A stretch of DNA of 64,000 nucleotides from Prorocentrum cordatum (GCA_963575745.1 CAUYUJ010012058.1:317267-381266), one strand, 5' to 3'. Counted from the stretch's first letter, positions 9,760-19,420 are shown. Translations and numbers: made by a program. The notes: a model not told the origin generated them from the letters alone.

Positions 9760-9960
9760 TGGAAAAATACAGGCACACATAATTGCCGACTCCCGCGCAA
9801 ATTTGTTACAACTATGGGGTGTGGGGGGGAACACGAACATCGAGGATGCACAGGATATATGGAACATCTGGGTTTTCTGGGATTTGTATATATATATATA
9901 TATATATAAATGTATATATATATATAGATTTGTGTGCCCCTGTGCCCCTTCAGTGTTTGA
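9760..9960. mobile_element. Family I dispersed repeat with AT run, copy 1
   Basis: Contains GGGGGGGAACACGAACATC, a TA dinucleotide run (9888-9926) and GTGCCCCTTCAG. It is a diverged member of a family whose better copies (42372-42500 and 62817-62935) share GAAAATATGGGAAG, GGGGGGAAGACAAAAACC, TATTTTTGTGT and GGGGCCCCTTCAG. Copy-number evidence only; the ends were not defined. Confidence 0.5.
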
Positions 9961-10213
9961 CTCCCTGGGCCTTTCCCAGGTCCCAGGGCTGTCAACTGCC
10001 CTGGCGCGACGGGCCCAGCCACGTACCATCTGCAGGCGTGAACACCGCAGGGCGGGCAGGCGGGGCGAGGCTTCGCCGAGGTACAAGATCGAGGTCGCTT
10101 CGGGGAGGGTGCCCTGATGTTTGTTTGTGATTGCCGGATGTTCTCGTACATCCTGGGCGAGGGTGCCCTCGAGTGTTTTCAGTGCGGCCAACTGAGGGTC
10201 TCACGTTCATGGG

Positions 10214-10413
10214 TCGGGCCGGACGAGGGGGGGGGGATTGGGAAAGGAGGGGTTACGAAATCTGCTGCGGGCAGCTGGTTTCGGCCCCACCGAGGGGCCC
10301 GTTCCTCGATGCATAGCCGCCTCCGGCGCCGGGAGGCGCGGGGAAAATCAGCTACGTGAGCTGATTCTCCCCCCCCCCCCCCTTCTGCTATCCCCCCATT
10401 TCGCCTGGCCCGA
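10214..10413. mobile_element. Family D inverted-repeat element, copy 1
   Basis: A 200-bp element beginning TCGGGCCGGACGA and ending TTTCGCCTGGCCCGA, with G-rich and C-rich inner arms and conserved internal blocks (TACGAAATCTGCTGC, CAGCTACGTGAGCTGATTCT). Flanked by ATGGG (10209-10213) and ATGGA (10414-10418), a near-identical 5-bp target duplication. The second copy is at 26887-27081. Confidence 0.85.
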
Positions 10414-10439
10414 ATGGAGGATGCTCTTCTGTCCTAGGC

Positions 10440-11060
10440 CTGGCCGTATGGGGCCAAACAGTTTATGAGGGGTGTGCCCAAATGGGAAGGTGCCGCCATG
10501 CGGACGCTGGCACGTGTGCCGACATGGGGCGGCGCCGCCATGCGAACCTTGCCACTGGGGCCTTCGGTGGTGCTCCGTGTGGGCCAATGAAGTGTGTGAT
10601 GGGTGTGCGAAATGAGGCGGCGGCACCCTGCGACTGGGGCCTTGACTCGATCTCCCTGTGAGGCCACAAAACGTGTCAGGGGTGTGCAGACACGATGATG
10701 GGGCCGCCGTGCGAAGCCTGCCATTGGGGCCTTCGGTGGATCGCCCTGTGGGGCCATGTGATGGGTGTTCTGACATGGATGCGGGGCCACCACGCGTACC
10801 TTGCCATGTGGACCTTCCGTCGAGCTCCTTAGTTTTGGGGCCACGAAACATGTGAGTGGTGTGCCGAAAGGCGAGGCGGGGCCGCCATGCGAACCCTGGA
10901 ATTTGGAAATTCGGTGGAGATCTCTATGGGGCCACGAAGCGTGAGAACGGTGTGCCGAAATTCGAGGCGGGACCTCACGTGAACCCCGAAATTTGGGACT
11001 TAGTTGGAGCTCCCTATGGGACCACGAAACGCGTGAGGGGTGCTCTGAAATGAAAGTCGG
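10440..11060 (-). repeat. ~90-bp satellite, cluster IV (inverted)
   Basis: Six to seven diverged copies in the opposite orientation (GGGGCCACGAAACGYGTGAGGGGTG, then CCTTCGGTGG). This is the only cluster on the - strand. It starts within 30 bp of element D1. Confidence 0.85.
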
Positions 11061-11104
11061 GAACTCACACGAACCCGTGCACCGAAATGAGTGACGGGAA
11101 CTCA

Positions 11105-11305
11105 TGTGATCCCAATGCAAAGCAAGGCAAACCAAAGCAGATCAATGCAAAGCAGCGCAAAACAATGGCATGCAATACAAAGCAATGCAAACCAACGCAA
11201 TGTAATGCAAAGCAAAGCAAAGCAATTTGATTCAAAGCAATGCAAGGCGATGCAATGCGATGCAATGCGATGCAAGGCAATGCAAAGCAATGCAAAGGCA
11301 AATCA
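11105..11305. repeat. AATGCAAAGC-type short repeat
   Basis: About 200 bp of AATGC, AAAGC and AAGGC pentamers. The rest to 11880 includes a ~55-bp duplicated GCGACGAGCYGG..CCGYCAC segment (11380-11480) and AT-rich GATCG-containing sequence, with no gene supported. Confidence 0.85.
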
Positions 11306-11889
11306 ACGCGGCGACGGGCGTCGACGTGCCAGTCGGACCGCCACTGAGACCCAGCGGCGACGGCGGCGACAGGCGGCGACGTGAGGCGACGAGCTGGCCG
11401 GACCGTCACTGGGGCCCAGCAGCGATGGCGTCGACCGGACGGGAGGCGACGAGCCGGCTAGACCGCCACCTGGGCCCAGATATCTTAGAGGACAAGTAAG
11501 AAGCTCAAGTGCAATCATTATTTGGGGAATATAGCGGACGCCGATCACTGGCTATGTCGGAAGAATTGTTTTGATGTCTCTAGGTAGGTTGGTAATGATA
11601 TCGACAGGTACATCGAGATCGATTGGTGTTGTGGACGTGGGGTCGATGAATGGTCTTCGTGATGCCGATCGGTAAGAATATCGATAAACATTCAGATATG
11701 AGATCGCTAGATGGATCGCAAATCCGATCCCACACCCATCGCAGACCGCAAGGTGCACCCATCCCCCCACCCAACCTCTCTATCACCTGAATGGTGATCC
11801 GATGGGTGCATCTGTCATGTATGTACGTGTGTATGTATCGATACCCCATGCATGCTGGGGTCCTGGAATAGTCGGCCCCCAACGTTGTG

Positions 11890-12112
11890 GACATGCACAG
11901 ACGCTGGCCTCGTGAGCATCAGGGCTCTGCCGGTGGGGCACTGCGCAAGCGACGCCCTCTCCGGCCAGCTGCACGCGCGAGGGACCCCGAGCACGAGCGA
12001 CTCCTGGTGCGCGGCTCTCCAGGGGGGCGCGGGCGGGGCACCCCCGTGGCACGCAGTGGCCGCTGCCATCGCATCGCTTTCGGCGAGCCTCGGCGGTGGG
12101 AGGCCCCCAGGC
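11890..12112 (+). CDS. Unassigned exon-like frame upstream of the DTW exons
   Basis: An open frame with strikingly GC-ended codons and ordinary composition (GLVSIRALPVGHCASDAL, later LQGGAGGAPPWHAVAAAI). It stops being protein-like where fold-back element H1 starts at about 12113. Being ~0.7 kb 5' of the first DTW exon on the same strand, it may be an upstream exon of that gene. Nothing in it matches the DTW family, so the link is only positional. Confidence 0.35.
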
Positions 12113-12114
12113 TT

Positions 12115-12310
12115 GACGAGCGAACAACACACACCCACCCATACCCATAGGGAAGTCGTTGGGAGGAGGACTGGCTATGGGTATGGGGGCGGGTTGTCGG
12201 ACCCTGGGGAGCGCTCCCGTTCGAGCGGGGACCCCCATCCGACAACATGCACCCATAGCCTTCTCCGATCCCCCTATCGGTATGGGTGTGCGTGTTGTCG
12301 GTTCGCCACC
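12115..12310. mobile_element. Family H inverted-repeat element, copy 1
   Basis: ~195 bp. The left end TGACGAGCGAACAACACAC matches, inverted, the right end GTGTTGTCGGTTCGCC, with ACCCATACCC / GGGTATGGGT inner arms and a central CTCCCGTTCGA block. The second copy is at 37727-37931. Confidence 0.75.
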
Positions 12311-12384
12311 AGTGGGCCCGCACCGATTTCTCTCCGGCGAAGGGCCACTCTTCGCGTGTACGGCAGGCTCGCGCCGCGTCGAGT

Positions 12385-12650
12385 GGCGGCGGCCCCGCCG
12401 CCGGCGTCCCACGCGGAACGCCAGCGGCGGCCTGGAGTTGGCCGGCGCTGAACGATCGGACTCCTGGGAAACGCTCGTCGCAGAAGAACAGAAACACCGC
12501 GAACATAGATTTTTGGCGCTCCGCGCGGATGTCGTGGATCCGCGCGGAGCGCAGAGAGCGGATGCTCGTGCCGGTTTCTCTTCCGATTCGATCTTTCGAG
12601 GTGGAGCGACTCCCGCGATGTGAGGAACCAGCGCCAAGGTCGGCGCGGCT
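12385..12650. repeat. Dispersed repeat T, copy 1
   Basis: GCGACTCCCGCGATGTGAGG-AACCAGCGCC...GTCGGC matches 54160-54340 (GATCCCCGCGGTGTCAGGAA, CCAACGCCGAAGTCGGC). A 15-bp palindrome CGCTCCGCGCGGATG / CATCCGCGCGGAGCG-type lies at 12515-12555. The sequence abuts the first DTW exon, so its 3' part may be intron or 5' coding DNA. Confidence 0.5.
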
Positions 12651-12796
12651 CAGGTCCAGGGAGACACGTGCGCCGCTCCTGGAGGAGGAGAAGGGAGGAG
12701 GAGGAGGAGGAGGAGGAGGAGGGGGAGGAGGGAGGAGGAGGAGAGGGAGGAGGGGAGGAGAGGGAGGAGCCCGGAGGAGGAGGAGGAGCGGGCGGA

Positions 12797-12889
12797 AACT
12801 GCCTGAGCTGCTGCTGCGCCGGCCTGCCGCCCGTGCGCCTCGAGGGGCTGCGCGTCTGCCTGGTGATGCACCCGCGCGAGATCGGCCAG
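12797..12889 (+). CDS. DTW-domain protein, exon piece A (Cys-rich start and HPRE motif)
   Basis: First supported piece of a five-piece gene (12797-12889, 13052-13135, 15582-15760, 18787-18873, 22138-22333). DTW proteins (TapT, DTWD1, DTWD2) are SPOUT-like enzymes that transfer the 3-amino-3-carboxypropyl group of S-adenosylmethionine to uridine in tRNA. This piece shows CLSC (a Cys-x-x-Cys as in the family's N-terminal zinc site), AGLPPV, and VCLVMHPREIGQ, the family's HP.E block. Upstream in the same frame is a Glu/Gly tract encoded by GGA repeats (12680-12790), which may also be coding; the true exon start is not fixed. The frame is cut at 12890 by TAG, the first three bases of element E2. 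Confidence 0.75.
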
Positions 12890-13046
12890 TAGGGGGCCGC
12901 ATGCGAGCCCTACCCCTGCCCCCCCTACGATTTCTGAGGGGGAGGGCGGGGTTCACTCCGCTTGGGCGCTCCCGAAGGAAGGTGAACCCCACCCTCCTCC
13001 TCGGGAATCGTGGGGGGGAGGGGCAGGGTTCGCCTGTGGCCCCCTC
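12890..13046. mobile_element. Family E fold-back element inside the DTW reading frame, copy 2
   Basis: A 157-bp hairpin element (TAGGGGGCCGCATGCGAG at the left, GTTCGCCTGTGGCCCCCTC at the right). An extra inner palindrome, GGGGTTCAC / GTGAACCCC, explains its greater length. It is flanked by an exact 5-bp duplication GCCAG (12885-12889, 13047-13051). Insertion plus duplication is 162 bp, so the downstream frame is kept, but the element brings an in-frame stop. Removing 12890-13051 exactly restores the conserved spacing between HPREI and AKLL. It is therefore either excised as an unusual intron or has inactivated the gene. Confidence 0.9.
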
Positions 13047-13051
13047 GCCAG

Positions 13052-13135
13052 CATCGCGGCAGCAACACCGCGAAGCTGCTGCTGCGCTGGGGCGCCGAGC
13101 CCGCCGTGGTCCGTGGGCCGGCGTTCGAGCGAGAG
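13052..13135 (+). CDS. DTW-domain protein, exon piece B (NTAKLL block)
   Basis: Reads HRGSNTAKLLLRWGAEPAVV then RGPAFERE. It supplies the NTa.LL block that follows HP.E in DTW proteins. With E2 removed there are eight residues between HPREI and AKLL, the same number I recall in human DTWD1. The piece ends at a codon boundary before GTCGCC (13136), a usable GT donor in an AGAG/GT context, and phase 0 agrees with the start proposed for the next exon. Reading on without splicing reaches a stop after about 18 more codons. Confidence 0.7.
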
Positions 13136-13139
13136 GTCG

Positions 13140-14221
13140 CCTGCAGTTGTGGAGGACGATCCGTGGAGACGGAGCAGGTTGCCGAGTAATTCCTCCCAGA
13201 TGTTTAAAATTTGTGGTAAACATTGTTAAAACATGTCAAACACATGTTTTAAACATGTTTAGAACCAGTTCCCGACATTTTAGACACATTTTAAATTCAA
13301 TGATAGGACTGCTAGGGTGTCCATTGTCGTGCCATCCAAAAGACTACAACATGGATTTACGCCGACACTGATGTTTCGTCGGGCCTACAAAACACATGCA
13401 GACTTCTGGTGGAGTGACGAACATGTTACGCCTTTGCGTTCGTAGCTTCGATACAGATTAAGTTGTTTTTTGCAGTAGCAGACGAGTTCCGACTCGAGCC
13501 CTACAGTCAAAAAGTTGCATCGAGGGCCATTTGTGCCTCAGTGGAGGCCAAGGGCAAAGCCAGGGAGCAGAAACCCAGGGGGGACGTGCCGACCCCCAGT
13601 CGCCCATGCATCGTTGATGGGGGCTCAATACGCCCTGCCCGGGAACGTGCGGACTCGCTCTCAGGGGCCCAGTGCCGATTTATCGTCGATGTCGCCGATT
13701 CCAAGTCGACGTTCCCCCCCCCCCCCCTCCCCCTGGGTCGGGCCCCCCATATCGTTGCCCTTCTTGTTCCTCTGATCTGCGACCAGTTGCGAAAACTGCC
13801 CCCGCGAGTCGCATCGGCGCCAAGCTGCCTGTCTGACTCTTGGGGTCTGTCCCAGGCGCCCTCCTGAGCCGAGCCCAGCCGCGGCGCAATATGAGCAGGA
13901 CCACTTGCGAACCAGAACATCTGCGGCCACTTGCGAACCCTACGCCAACGGGTACCATCGACGCTGGGGTGTCAGACACCCCCGCTGTGGTCCACTTGGC
14001 TCCAGATATCCCTCAGATTCTGAACCCTAGCTGCTTTTTCAGAAGTCTGACATGCACGGGCACCCATCGCATTTGGTTGCTTGAGAAGAGGCGCCCCGAA
14101 GTCTTCGCAAACCTCGCGCAGAGCTCCATTTGCGGGGCCTCTATTGACCTGCTGCCCTCGCAGGGCCAGGAAAATGGGACGTGGAAGTGAAAGCGGAGTG
14201 TGAAAAAGAGCATGAGAGGGA
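13140..14221. other. DTW intron, 5' part
   Basis: Proposed intron sequence. It includes AT-rich repeats of AACATGTTT (13200-13290), a dispersed repeat (13585-13710) shared with 44045-44185 (CCAGTCGCCCAYG.ATCG), a C run, and a + strand frame of 116 codons (13840-14190) with ordinary composition but no recognised domain. Confidence 0.45.
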
Positions 14222-14231
14222 TGACGACGAC

Positions 14232-14274
<43 letters not shown>

Positions 14275-14275
14275 C

Positions 14276-14332
<57 letters not shown>

Positions 14333-15223
14333 GGATGATGATGATGATGATGATGATGATTGTGATGATGGTGATGCTGATGGTACTGATGATGCTGATG
14401 ATGCTGATGATACTGATAATGATAATGGTGATGATGATGCTGCTGGTGATGATGGTGGTTTCGATGATGCGGTTGATGTTGTAATGAGGATGATAATTGT
14501 GATGCTGAGGATGAACGTGATGGTCATGATGATTATGCGATTGATGATAGTTATGCTTCTGGCGATGATGATGATGATGATGATGATGATGACTATGCTG
14601 ATGATGATGTTAATGATGATGGTGATGATGAGGGAGATGAGGAGGATACGGATGAGGATGACGGTGAGGATGATGATTAGGATGATGAGGGTGATGTCGA
14701 TGATGATGATCCATATTATTACGATTCGGATGAGTGTGATAATGATGACGAATCTGATGATGTTTGATGATGCTTGGTAATGATGGTGATTCTGATGGTG
14801 AACTCTGTTCATGTGATGTGATGGTGATTGTGATATTGATGGTTAGGGTGATGATAGTGACGACGCGGACCACGATTATGTTGATGATGACGGTGATGCT
14901 GATACTGGTGACGGCGTCTTTGATACTGATGATGGCGAAGAGCATGATGATCATGGTGAGCACGATGATCCTGATCACGATCGTCATCGTGATCATGGTG
15001 TTGGGCATTGTGGTGATGATCACGATGGTGTTGTTGGCACTGGTGGTGGTGATGATGAGGATGATGATGATGGTGATGATGACAATGTTGATGATGTTGA
15101 CGATTATGCTAATGATGAGATGATGATGACGATGATGATAATGATGCTATTGATGATGAGGATGATGATGTCAATGTTGGTGATACTGACGATGCTGATG
15201 ATAATGATGACGACGACGATGAC

Positions 15224-15269
<46 letters not shown>

Positions 15270-15350
15270 CTGATGATGATGATGATGATGATGATGATGG
15301 TGATTCTGATGATGATGATGATGCTGATGATGATGATGCTGATGATGAAA

Positions 15351-15435
<85 letters not shown>

Positions 15436-15450
15436 CGAGGGTGATGCTGC
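14222..15450. repeat. GAT microsatellite, ~1.2 kb
   Basis: Nearly continuous GAT/ATG triplets with GAC, GCT and GGT interruptions. The purest stretches are at 14230-14390 and 15210-15440. The frames encode poly-Asp, poly-Met or poly-Ser/Ile and are not genes. The tract lies inside the proposed second DTW intron, so it would be transcribed as (GAU)n pre-mRNA. Confidence 0.95.
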
Positions 15451-15581
15451 TGCTGCTGTTGATGCTTGTGGTGATGATGCTGGTGGCTTTGGTGATTGTG
15501 CAGGTGATTGTGGTGGTTTCGTTGGTCTTGATGGGAGGAGAGAAACAGGCTGGACGAGGACCTGAACTCGAGACCTCAGAG

Positions 15582-15760
15582 AACGACTCGGGGGTGGCCA
15601 ACGGACCACGGGCCGAGCTGTTCGTGTGGGGGCACCCGGAGCACGACGACCGGCTCCGCGGGCTGGTCGCGGAGCACCTCGGCCGCTCGGCGGTTCTGTT
15701 CCCCGCGAGCGACGCGGCGCCCGCCGAGGGCCTCTTCCGCGCGGACGCCGCCGCCGATCG
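15582..15760 (+). CDS. DTW-domain protein, exon C (VLFP block)
   Basis: Reads ELFVWGHPEHDDRLRGLVAE, then GRSAVLFPASDAAPAEGLF. The VLFP.sDA block is characteristic of DTW-domain proteins between the NT block and the D-x-T-W motif. The acceptor is proposed at AG 15580-15581 and the donor GTCGAG at 15761; both phases match the neighbouring exons (phase 0 in, two bases of a split Arg codon out). Codons are almost all G- or C-ended. Beyond 15761 the sequence turns into GGTCGA repeats and a GGA tract (15788-15823). Confidence 0.75.
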
Positions 15761-15944
15761 GTCGAGCGATCGCGGGATCGAGGGTCGGGAGGAGGAGGAG
15801 GAGGAGGAGGAGGAGGAGGAGGAGGACGCCGTCGCCGATCGGTCGAGCGATCGAGGGTCGAGGGTCGAGGGTCGAGGGTCGAGGATTGTTTTGATGTTCT
15901 CTTGTAACCTGCAGAGTAGGAACAGGTACCGATGCCGCTACCTT

Positions 15945-16060
15945 TGCTTCGTTGTCGCCTCTTTGGAGCTCGGGGGGGGCCTTCGTCGCCACCGCTGGAT
16001 TCGCCTCGAAATTCTGGTCAGAACGCACCCCGGGAGGTCCGGGGAGTGGCGGTATTATTA
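15945..16060. repeat. Dispersed repeat M, copy 1
   Basis: Shares TCGTCGCCACCGC.GGATTCG, TTCTGGTCA.AACG and CGGGAGGTC.GGGGAGT with 29640-29745, and weaker versions with 18355-18390 and 40145-40190. Ends not defined. Confidence 0.6.
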
Positions 16061-16527
16061 AAACCGTTCGATTTCCCCAGATCAGGCATTGCATTTTTTT
16101 CGCACCTGGCGCTTGTGCCAAGTTTCGGGCCCCAGGAGCATGCCAGATCGATCCGCCGGATCGAGGAGCGTGCAGCAAGATGGGGTCTGGAGATCGGGTC
16201 GTGATAGGTTACAATGTTTCAGTCGGCCCAGACTAGTAGGTCGACCCTGACAAATCAAGGGTACCCTGGTGTCCTGTGTCTCGCGACCCATACTTCCTAC
16301 CTTCCTGTGGCAATGTGGCCCTCGGAAGGGTCTCGTGTCCTCTCGCGTGTCCTGTCCAATCGAGTCCGCCTGTATAAGATGCTCGCAACCTGAGATCTGA
16401 GGGCTTCATTCTGACATGTTTCGGGCCCCTGTGAGTGCCGACTGGACGTAAGAATGAGGACCCTTCGCCGGAGTGATCTCTGGTGCGGGCCCACCGGGGT
16501 CTCCCCCGATCGTTATCGCGCGAAGCG
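16061..16527. other. Intron sequence without recognised features
   Basis: Mixed-composition sequence in the large DTW intron. No frame, RNA or repeat family could be supported. Confidence 0.4.
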
Positions 16528-16690
16528 GTACAGTCCACCCGCATAGTAAAGATGAGTCATTTTCCAGGGTTGCACTTGCATCTTTGCCCCTCCGTCCCAT
16601 CGGCGGCCGCTTTCTGCTGGCCAGCCCCGTGCGAAAACGCCAACATGGCCCCCGCAGGCCCTTGCGCGCTCACCGCGCAGCCTTGTAGTC
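16528..16690. repeat. Dispersed repeat P, copy 1
   Basis: TACAGTCCACCCGCATAGT, GATGAGT..TTTCCA, CTTGCATC and GCCGCTTTC.GCTGGCC recur in the same order at 51405-51560. Possibly a short interspersed element; no polymerase III boxes were verified. Confidence 0.55.
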
Positions 16691-16777
16691 CGGCTTCACG
16701 GCAGAAGCGGCCTGCGCGCCCAGGGTTGGCCACCCCGCGTCCCCGTTACGCCGCGCACCAAAGGTCATTCTTGCCTG

Positions 16778-16938
16778 CAGTGCCGTTTTTAATCCATGCT
16801 CCGCGTGCGGAGCATGTATTAAACATGCAGGGATGTCGTATTAAAAACAACGATGAGTTCATGCATAAATGTATTCATGCATTGATCATGTATTAAAAAT
16901 CATTTTTTAAAAAATCCCATGTGTTAAAAACTGCCCTG
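16778..16938. mobile_element. Family C inverted-repeat element, copy 1
   Basis: ~161 bp AT-rich element: CAGTGCCGTTTTTAATCC at the left, GTTAAAAACTGCCCTG at the right, with an internal GCTCCGCGTGCGGAGC hairpin and ATGAGTTCATGCATAAATG. The flanks are TG and TA. Other copies are at 30796-31022 and 52587-52750; the latter has clean TA on both sides. The TACAGTG end with TA duplication is typical of Tc1/mariner-derived MITEs. Confidence 0.85.
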
Positions 16939-16941
16939 TAG

Positions 16942-17224
16942 GGTCACTCGTGCGTGTAGGTGATGGTGGCCTCCCGAGGGCCCTTGCCATCCAGGGCTTC
17001 CCCTGCGGAGGCCTCCCTGGACTCCGCAGACCTCCGCACGTCCTCGCCGGGCGGCGTCGCTGGGGACCTCTGCGGAGGCGGAGGCCCTGGATGGTTGGAG
17101 GGGACACTGCAGCAGTTTTTGCCAATCGTCCTGCGGTGTTGGGTCCACGGCTTGAGGAGAGAGTACCACGCGTCCTCTCCTCTCCTCCTCGCCCCTCCTA
17201 CCCATCCTCCCATGCATGTCTCTG
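16942..17224. other. Intron sequence without recognised features
   Basis: GC-rich sequence with a palindromic GCGGAGGC theme (GGCTTCCCCTGCGGAGGCC and TGCGGAGGCGGAGGCC near 16997-17090). No gene supported. Confidence 0.35.
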
Positions 17225-17590
17225 CCCTCCACACCCAGTACAGCGCTTCGTGGCCCCGTAGGGAGCTCCACCGAAGGCCCCAGGGTCTGTGACCACATGC
17301 GTCCCGCGCCACCCATCACGGCGCTTCGTGGCCCCATAGGGAGCTCCACCGAAGGCCCCAGGGGCTGTGACCACATGCATCCCGCGCTACCCAGCACGGC
17401 GTTTCGTATGGAGCTCCACCGAAGGCTCCAGAGGCTGTGGCCACATGCGCCCCGCGCCAACCAGCACGACGTCTCGTGGCCCCGTGGGGAGCGCCACCGA
17501 AGGCCCCGGGGGCCGTGACCTCTTGCGTCCGGCGCCACCCGGTACGGCGCTTCGTGGCCCCAGAAGGAGCTCCACCGAGGCCCCACTGGC
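17225..17590 (+). repeat. ~90-bp satellite, cluster V
   Basis: Five copies at ~75-80 bp spacing (GCTTCGTGGCCCCATAGGG, AGCTCCACCGAAGGCCCCAG). Compared with cluster I the spacer is shorter and reads GGSCTGTGACCACATGCRTCC. Confidence 0.9.
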
Positions 17591-17619
17591 TGTGATCACA
17601 TGCGTCTCCCCCCAACGCA

Positions 17620-17900
17620 TGTGCGCGGTGCTAAGGCGAGAGCCACATTTTGAAGACCACTCGCCCTCAATCCGTGAAGCGCCAGCAAATTTTGAAAACG
17701 AATGTGCGCCGCGCTACGGCGAGAGCCACATTTTGAAAACCACCCGCCCTTAATCCGTGAAGCTCTTGCAAATTCTTAAAACCAAAGTGCGCCGCACTGA
17801 GGCGAGAGCCACATTTTCAAAGTCTTGCACATTTTAACACGAATGTGCGCCGCGCTTAGTCGAGAGCCACATTTTGAAAACGACTCGCCCTCCATCTCCT
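17620..17900. repeat. ~82-bp tandem repeat
   Basis: Four copies of GTGCGCCGCGCTACGGCGAG then AGCCACATTTTGAAAACCAC and CCGTGAAGC, at spacings of about 82, 83 and 58 bp. Not seen elsewhere in the window; it separates two satellite clusters. Confidence 0.85.
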
Positions 17901-17939
17901 CCATCTGTGAAACTGTTGCCAATTTGTAAGCTTCAGAAT

Positions 17940-18215
17940 GCCCCTCACGCGCTTCGTGGTCCCATACGGAGCTCCACCGAAGGCCCCAGTGGCGACGTGC
18001 GCATGCGTCCTCCCCCCGTCCATGTCGGCATATCCCTCGCGCGTTTCGTGGCCCCATAGGGGAACTCCACCGAATGCCCCAGTGGCGACGTTCGCGTGGC
18101 GGCCCTGGTCCACGTCGGCACGCCCCTCACACGTTTCGTGGCCCCATCTGGAGCACCACCGAAGGCCCCAGTGGCGACGTTCGCATTCCCCGCCCCACTT
18201 CGGCACACCCTCTGC
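17940..18215 (+). repeat. ~90-bp satellite, cluster VI
   Basis: Three copies of the satellite (TTTCGTGGCCCCATAGGG / GAACTCCACCGAATGCCCCA) with a GTGGCGACGTTCGCGTGGC spacer. Confidence 0.9.
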
Positions 18216-18392
18216 ACGCTTCGCGAGGCGATGCCCGCACCAGCGATGCTCACGACTGCAAGTGATTGGGCCCTTCGCCAAGATAATGTTGGTGCAAGGG
18301 ACGTTTTCGCGCTCCCGCCGGGGAGCGCTTCCCGCGCCTCGTGTTCGCCCTGACGTCCTGGTGAGAACGCACTCAGGGAGGTCCAGAGAATA

Positions 18393-18550
18393 TTACCAGC
18401 CTCGAACGTGTCCCTATCCCTAAGATTGACACGCCAAAAGGCGATGACAATCTTAGGGATTCGCCCTCCAAAACTAAGGGAATCCCTAAGATTGGCATCG
18501 TGATGAGGAGGTGCCCAGCATAGGGATAGGGATATGTTCCAGGCTGGTAA
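18393..18550. mobile_element. Fold-back element L
   Basis: 158 bp with ~30-bp terminal inverted repeats: TTACCAGCCTCGAACGTGTC at the left against GATATGTTCCAGGCTGGTAA at the right, both followed inward by CCCTATCCCTA. Inner CCTAAGATTG / CAATCTTAGG repeats make further hairpins. Single copy in the window. Confidence 0.8.
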
Positions 18551-18555
18551 GAATA

Positions 18556-18780
18556 GCGTATCGGTGTACCTTTGGGTTTCCCCATCTTCAGCCACAGGCT
18601 TGCGACGGCATGCAAGGGTAATGGCGGCAATGAGCTTATCGAGGGCAGACAACATTTGGCCTTCGGAGACCTTCCGGGTCCTCGGGGAGCTCTGGGCGTC
18701 TTTGTCGGTCTGTGTCGCCCCGTCGTCCCTAGGCCACCAGGGAGAGAAGCCTTCGTTGCCGATAGCTCGCCGCCCGCTCA
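18556..18780. other. Protein-like sequence on both strands, unassigned
   Basis: The + frame (HARVMAAMSLSRADNIWPSE) and the - frame (EGQMLSALDKLIAAITLACR) both look non-random. I could not assign either. It may be a fragment of a mobile-element ORF left in the DTW intron just upstream of exon D. Confidence 0.25.
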
Positions 18781-18786
18781 GGACAG

Positions 18787-18873
18787 GCCGTCCCCCGCAT
18801 TGGTGGTGGTGCTGGACGGGCGCTGGAAGGACACGCGCAGGATGAACCACGGTATCGACTGCCGGGTACCCAG
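18787..18873 (+). CDS. DTW-domain protein, exon D (signature D-G-R-W)
   Basis: Reads PSPALVVVLDGRWKDTRRMN then HGIDCRVP. This is the signature block of the family, normally (V/I)x(I/L)D-x-T-W-x-x-A. Asp and Trp are kept, but the Thr is Arg here (DGRW). The acceptor AG 18785-18786 gives a phase matching exon C; the first AG (18780-18781) is the alternative. The donor is GTGCTG at 18874 after CCCAG, leaving two bases that join the single base opening exon E to make Arg. The Thr-to-Arg change may be a lineage variant or a sign of decay. Confidence 0.75.
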
Positions 18874-18889
18874 GTGCTGTGTGACATCA

Positions 18890-19115
18890 ACCAAAACCTT
18901 CTTTCTCGCGATGACGGACGTGACGGGAGGGTGGGGAGGGGCGAGGAGGCCGCGAACGTCACGATTCAGGCCAGCGCCGCCTTGGAGCTAGCGCCCCCTG
19001 GCCGTTCTCGGATCCCAGATGGCGCCGGCGCGAATCGTGACGTCACCGCGGGTCGGGGGCCAGGGGGGAGGGGGGCGCCCCTGGCAACGGGCGTTGTCGC
19101 GAGTCGTCAAAAAGC
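18890..19115. mobile_element. Probable fold-back element in DTW intron
   Basis: CGAACGTCACGATTCAGGCC (18953) is answered by GGCGCGAATCGTGACGTCAC (about 19030), with GC-rich flanks that pair more weakly. Single copy; outer ends uncertain. 19116-19342 shows nothing further. Confidence 0.5.
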
Positions 19116-19342
19116 GCGCTCCCGTACGCCCACGCCGACCCCTGCAGGACCAGCCCGCGGCCCGGGATCGGCGCGGGCGTAGGCCGTGCTGACCAAGCCA
19201 GGATGGCGCACAGCAGGCGCATCAGGTGTGCAATCGGTCTGCCAGCAGCAGAGGCCCACGGAATTTTCTTATCACACCCGCCAGGGGAAGCCCCCACCCC
19301 TGAACGTCCTGAATTTTTCGCATGCACTACCTCCCTCTTCCT

Positions 19343-19350
19343 TGCTCGGC

Positions 19351-19381
<31 letters not shown>

Positions 19382-19420
19382 TGCTCGGCCTCTCTCTCTC
19401 TCTCTCGCTCTCTCTTTCAG
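19343..19420. repeat. CT dinucleotide microsatellite
   Basis: Two CT runs separated by CCTTGCTCGGC. Downstream (19480-19717) a + strand frame of ordinary composition (QCRDFTRGPISYVTACTATL) ends at TGA; family unknown. Confidence 0.85.

Noticed and set aside
11919-13223. 434-codon - strand frame over the DTW exons
   Set aside because: Antisense of GC-rich exons and fold-back elements H1 and E2; the + strand carries the conserved DTW blocks.
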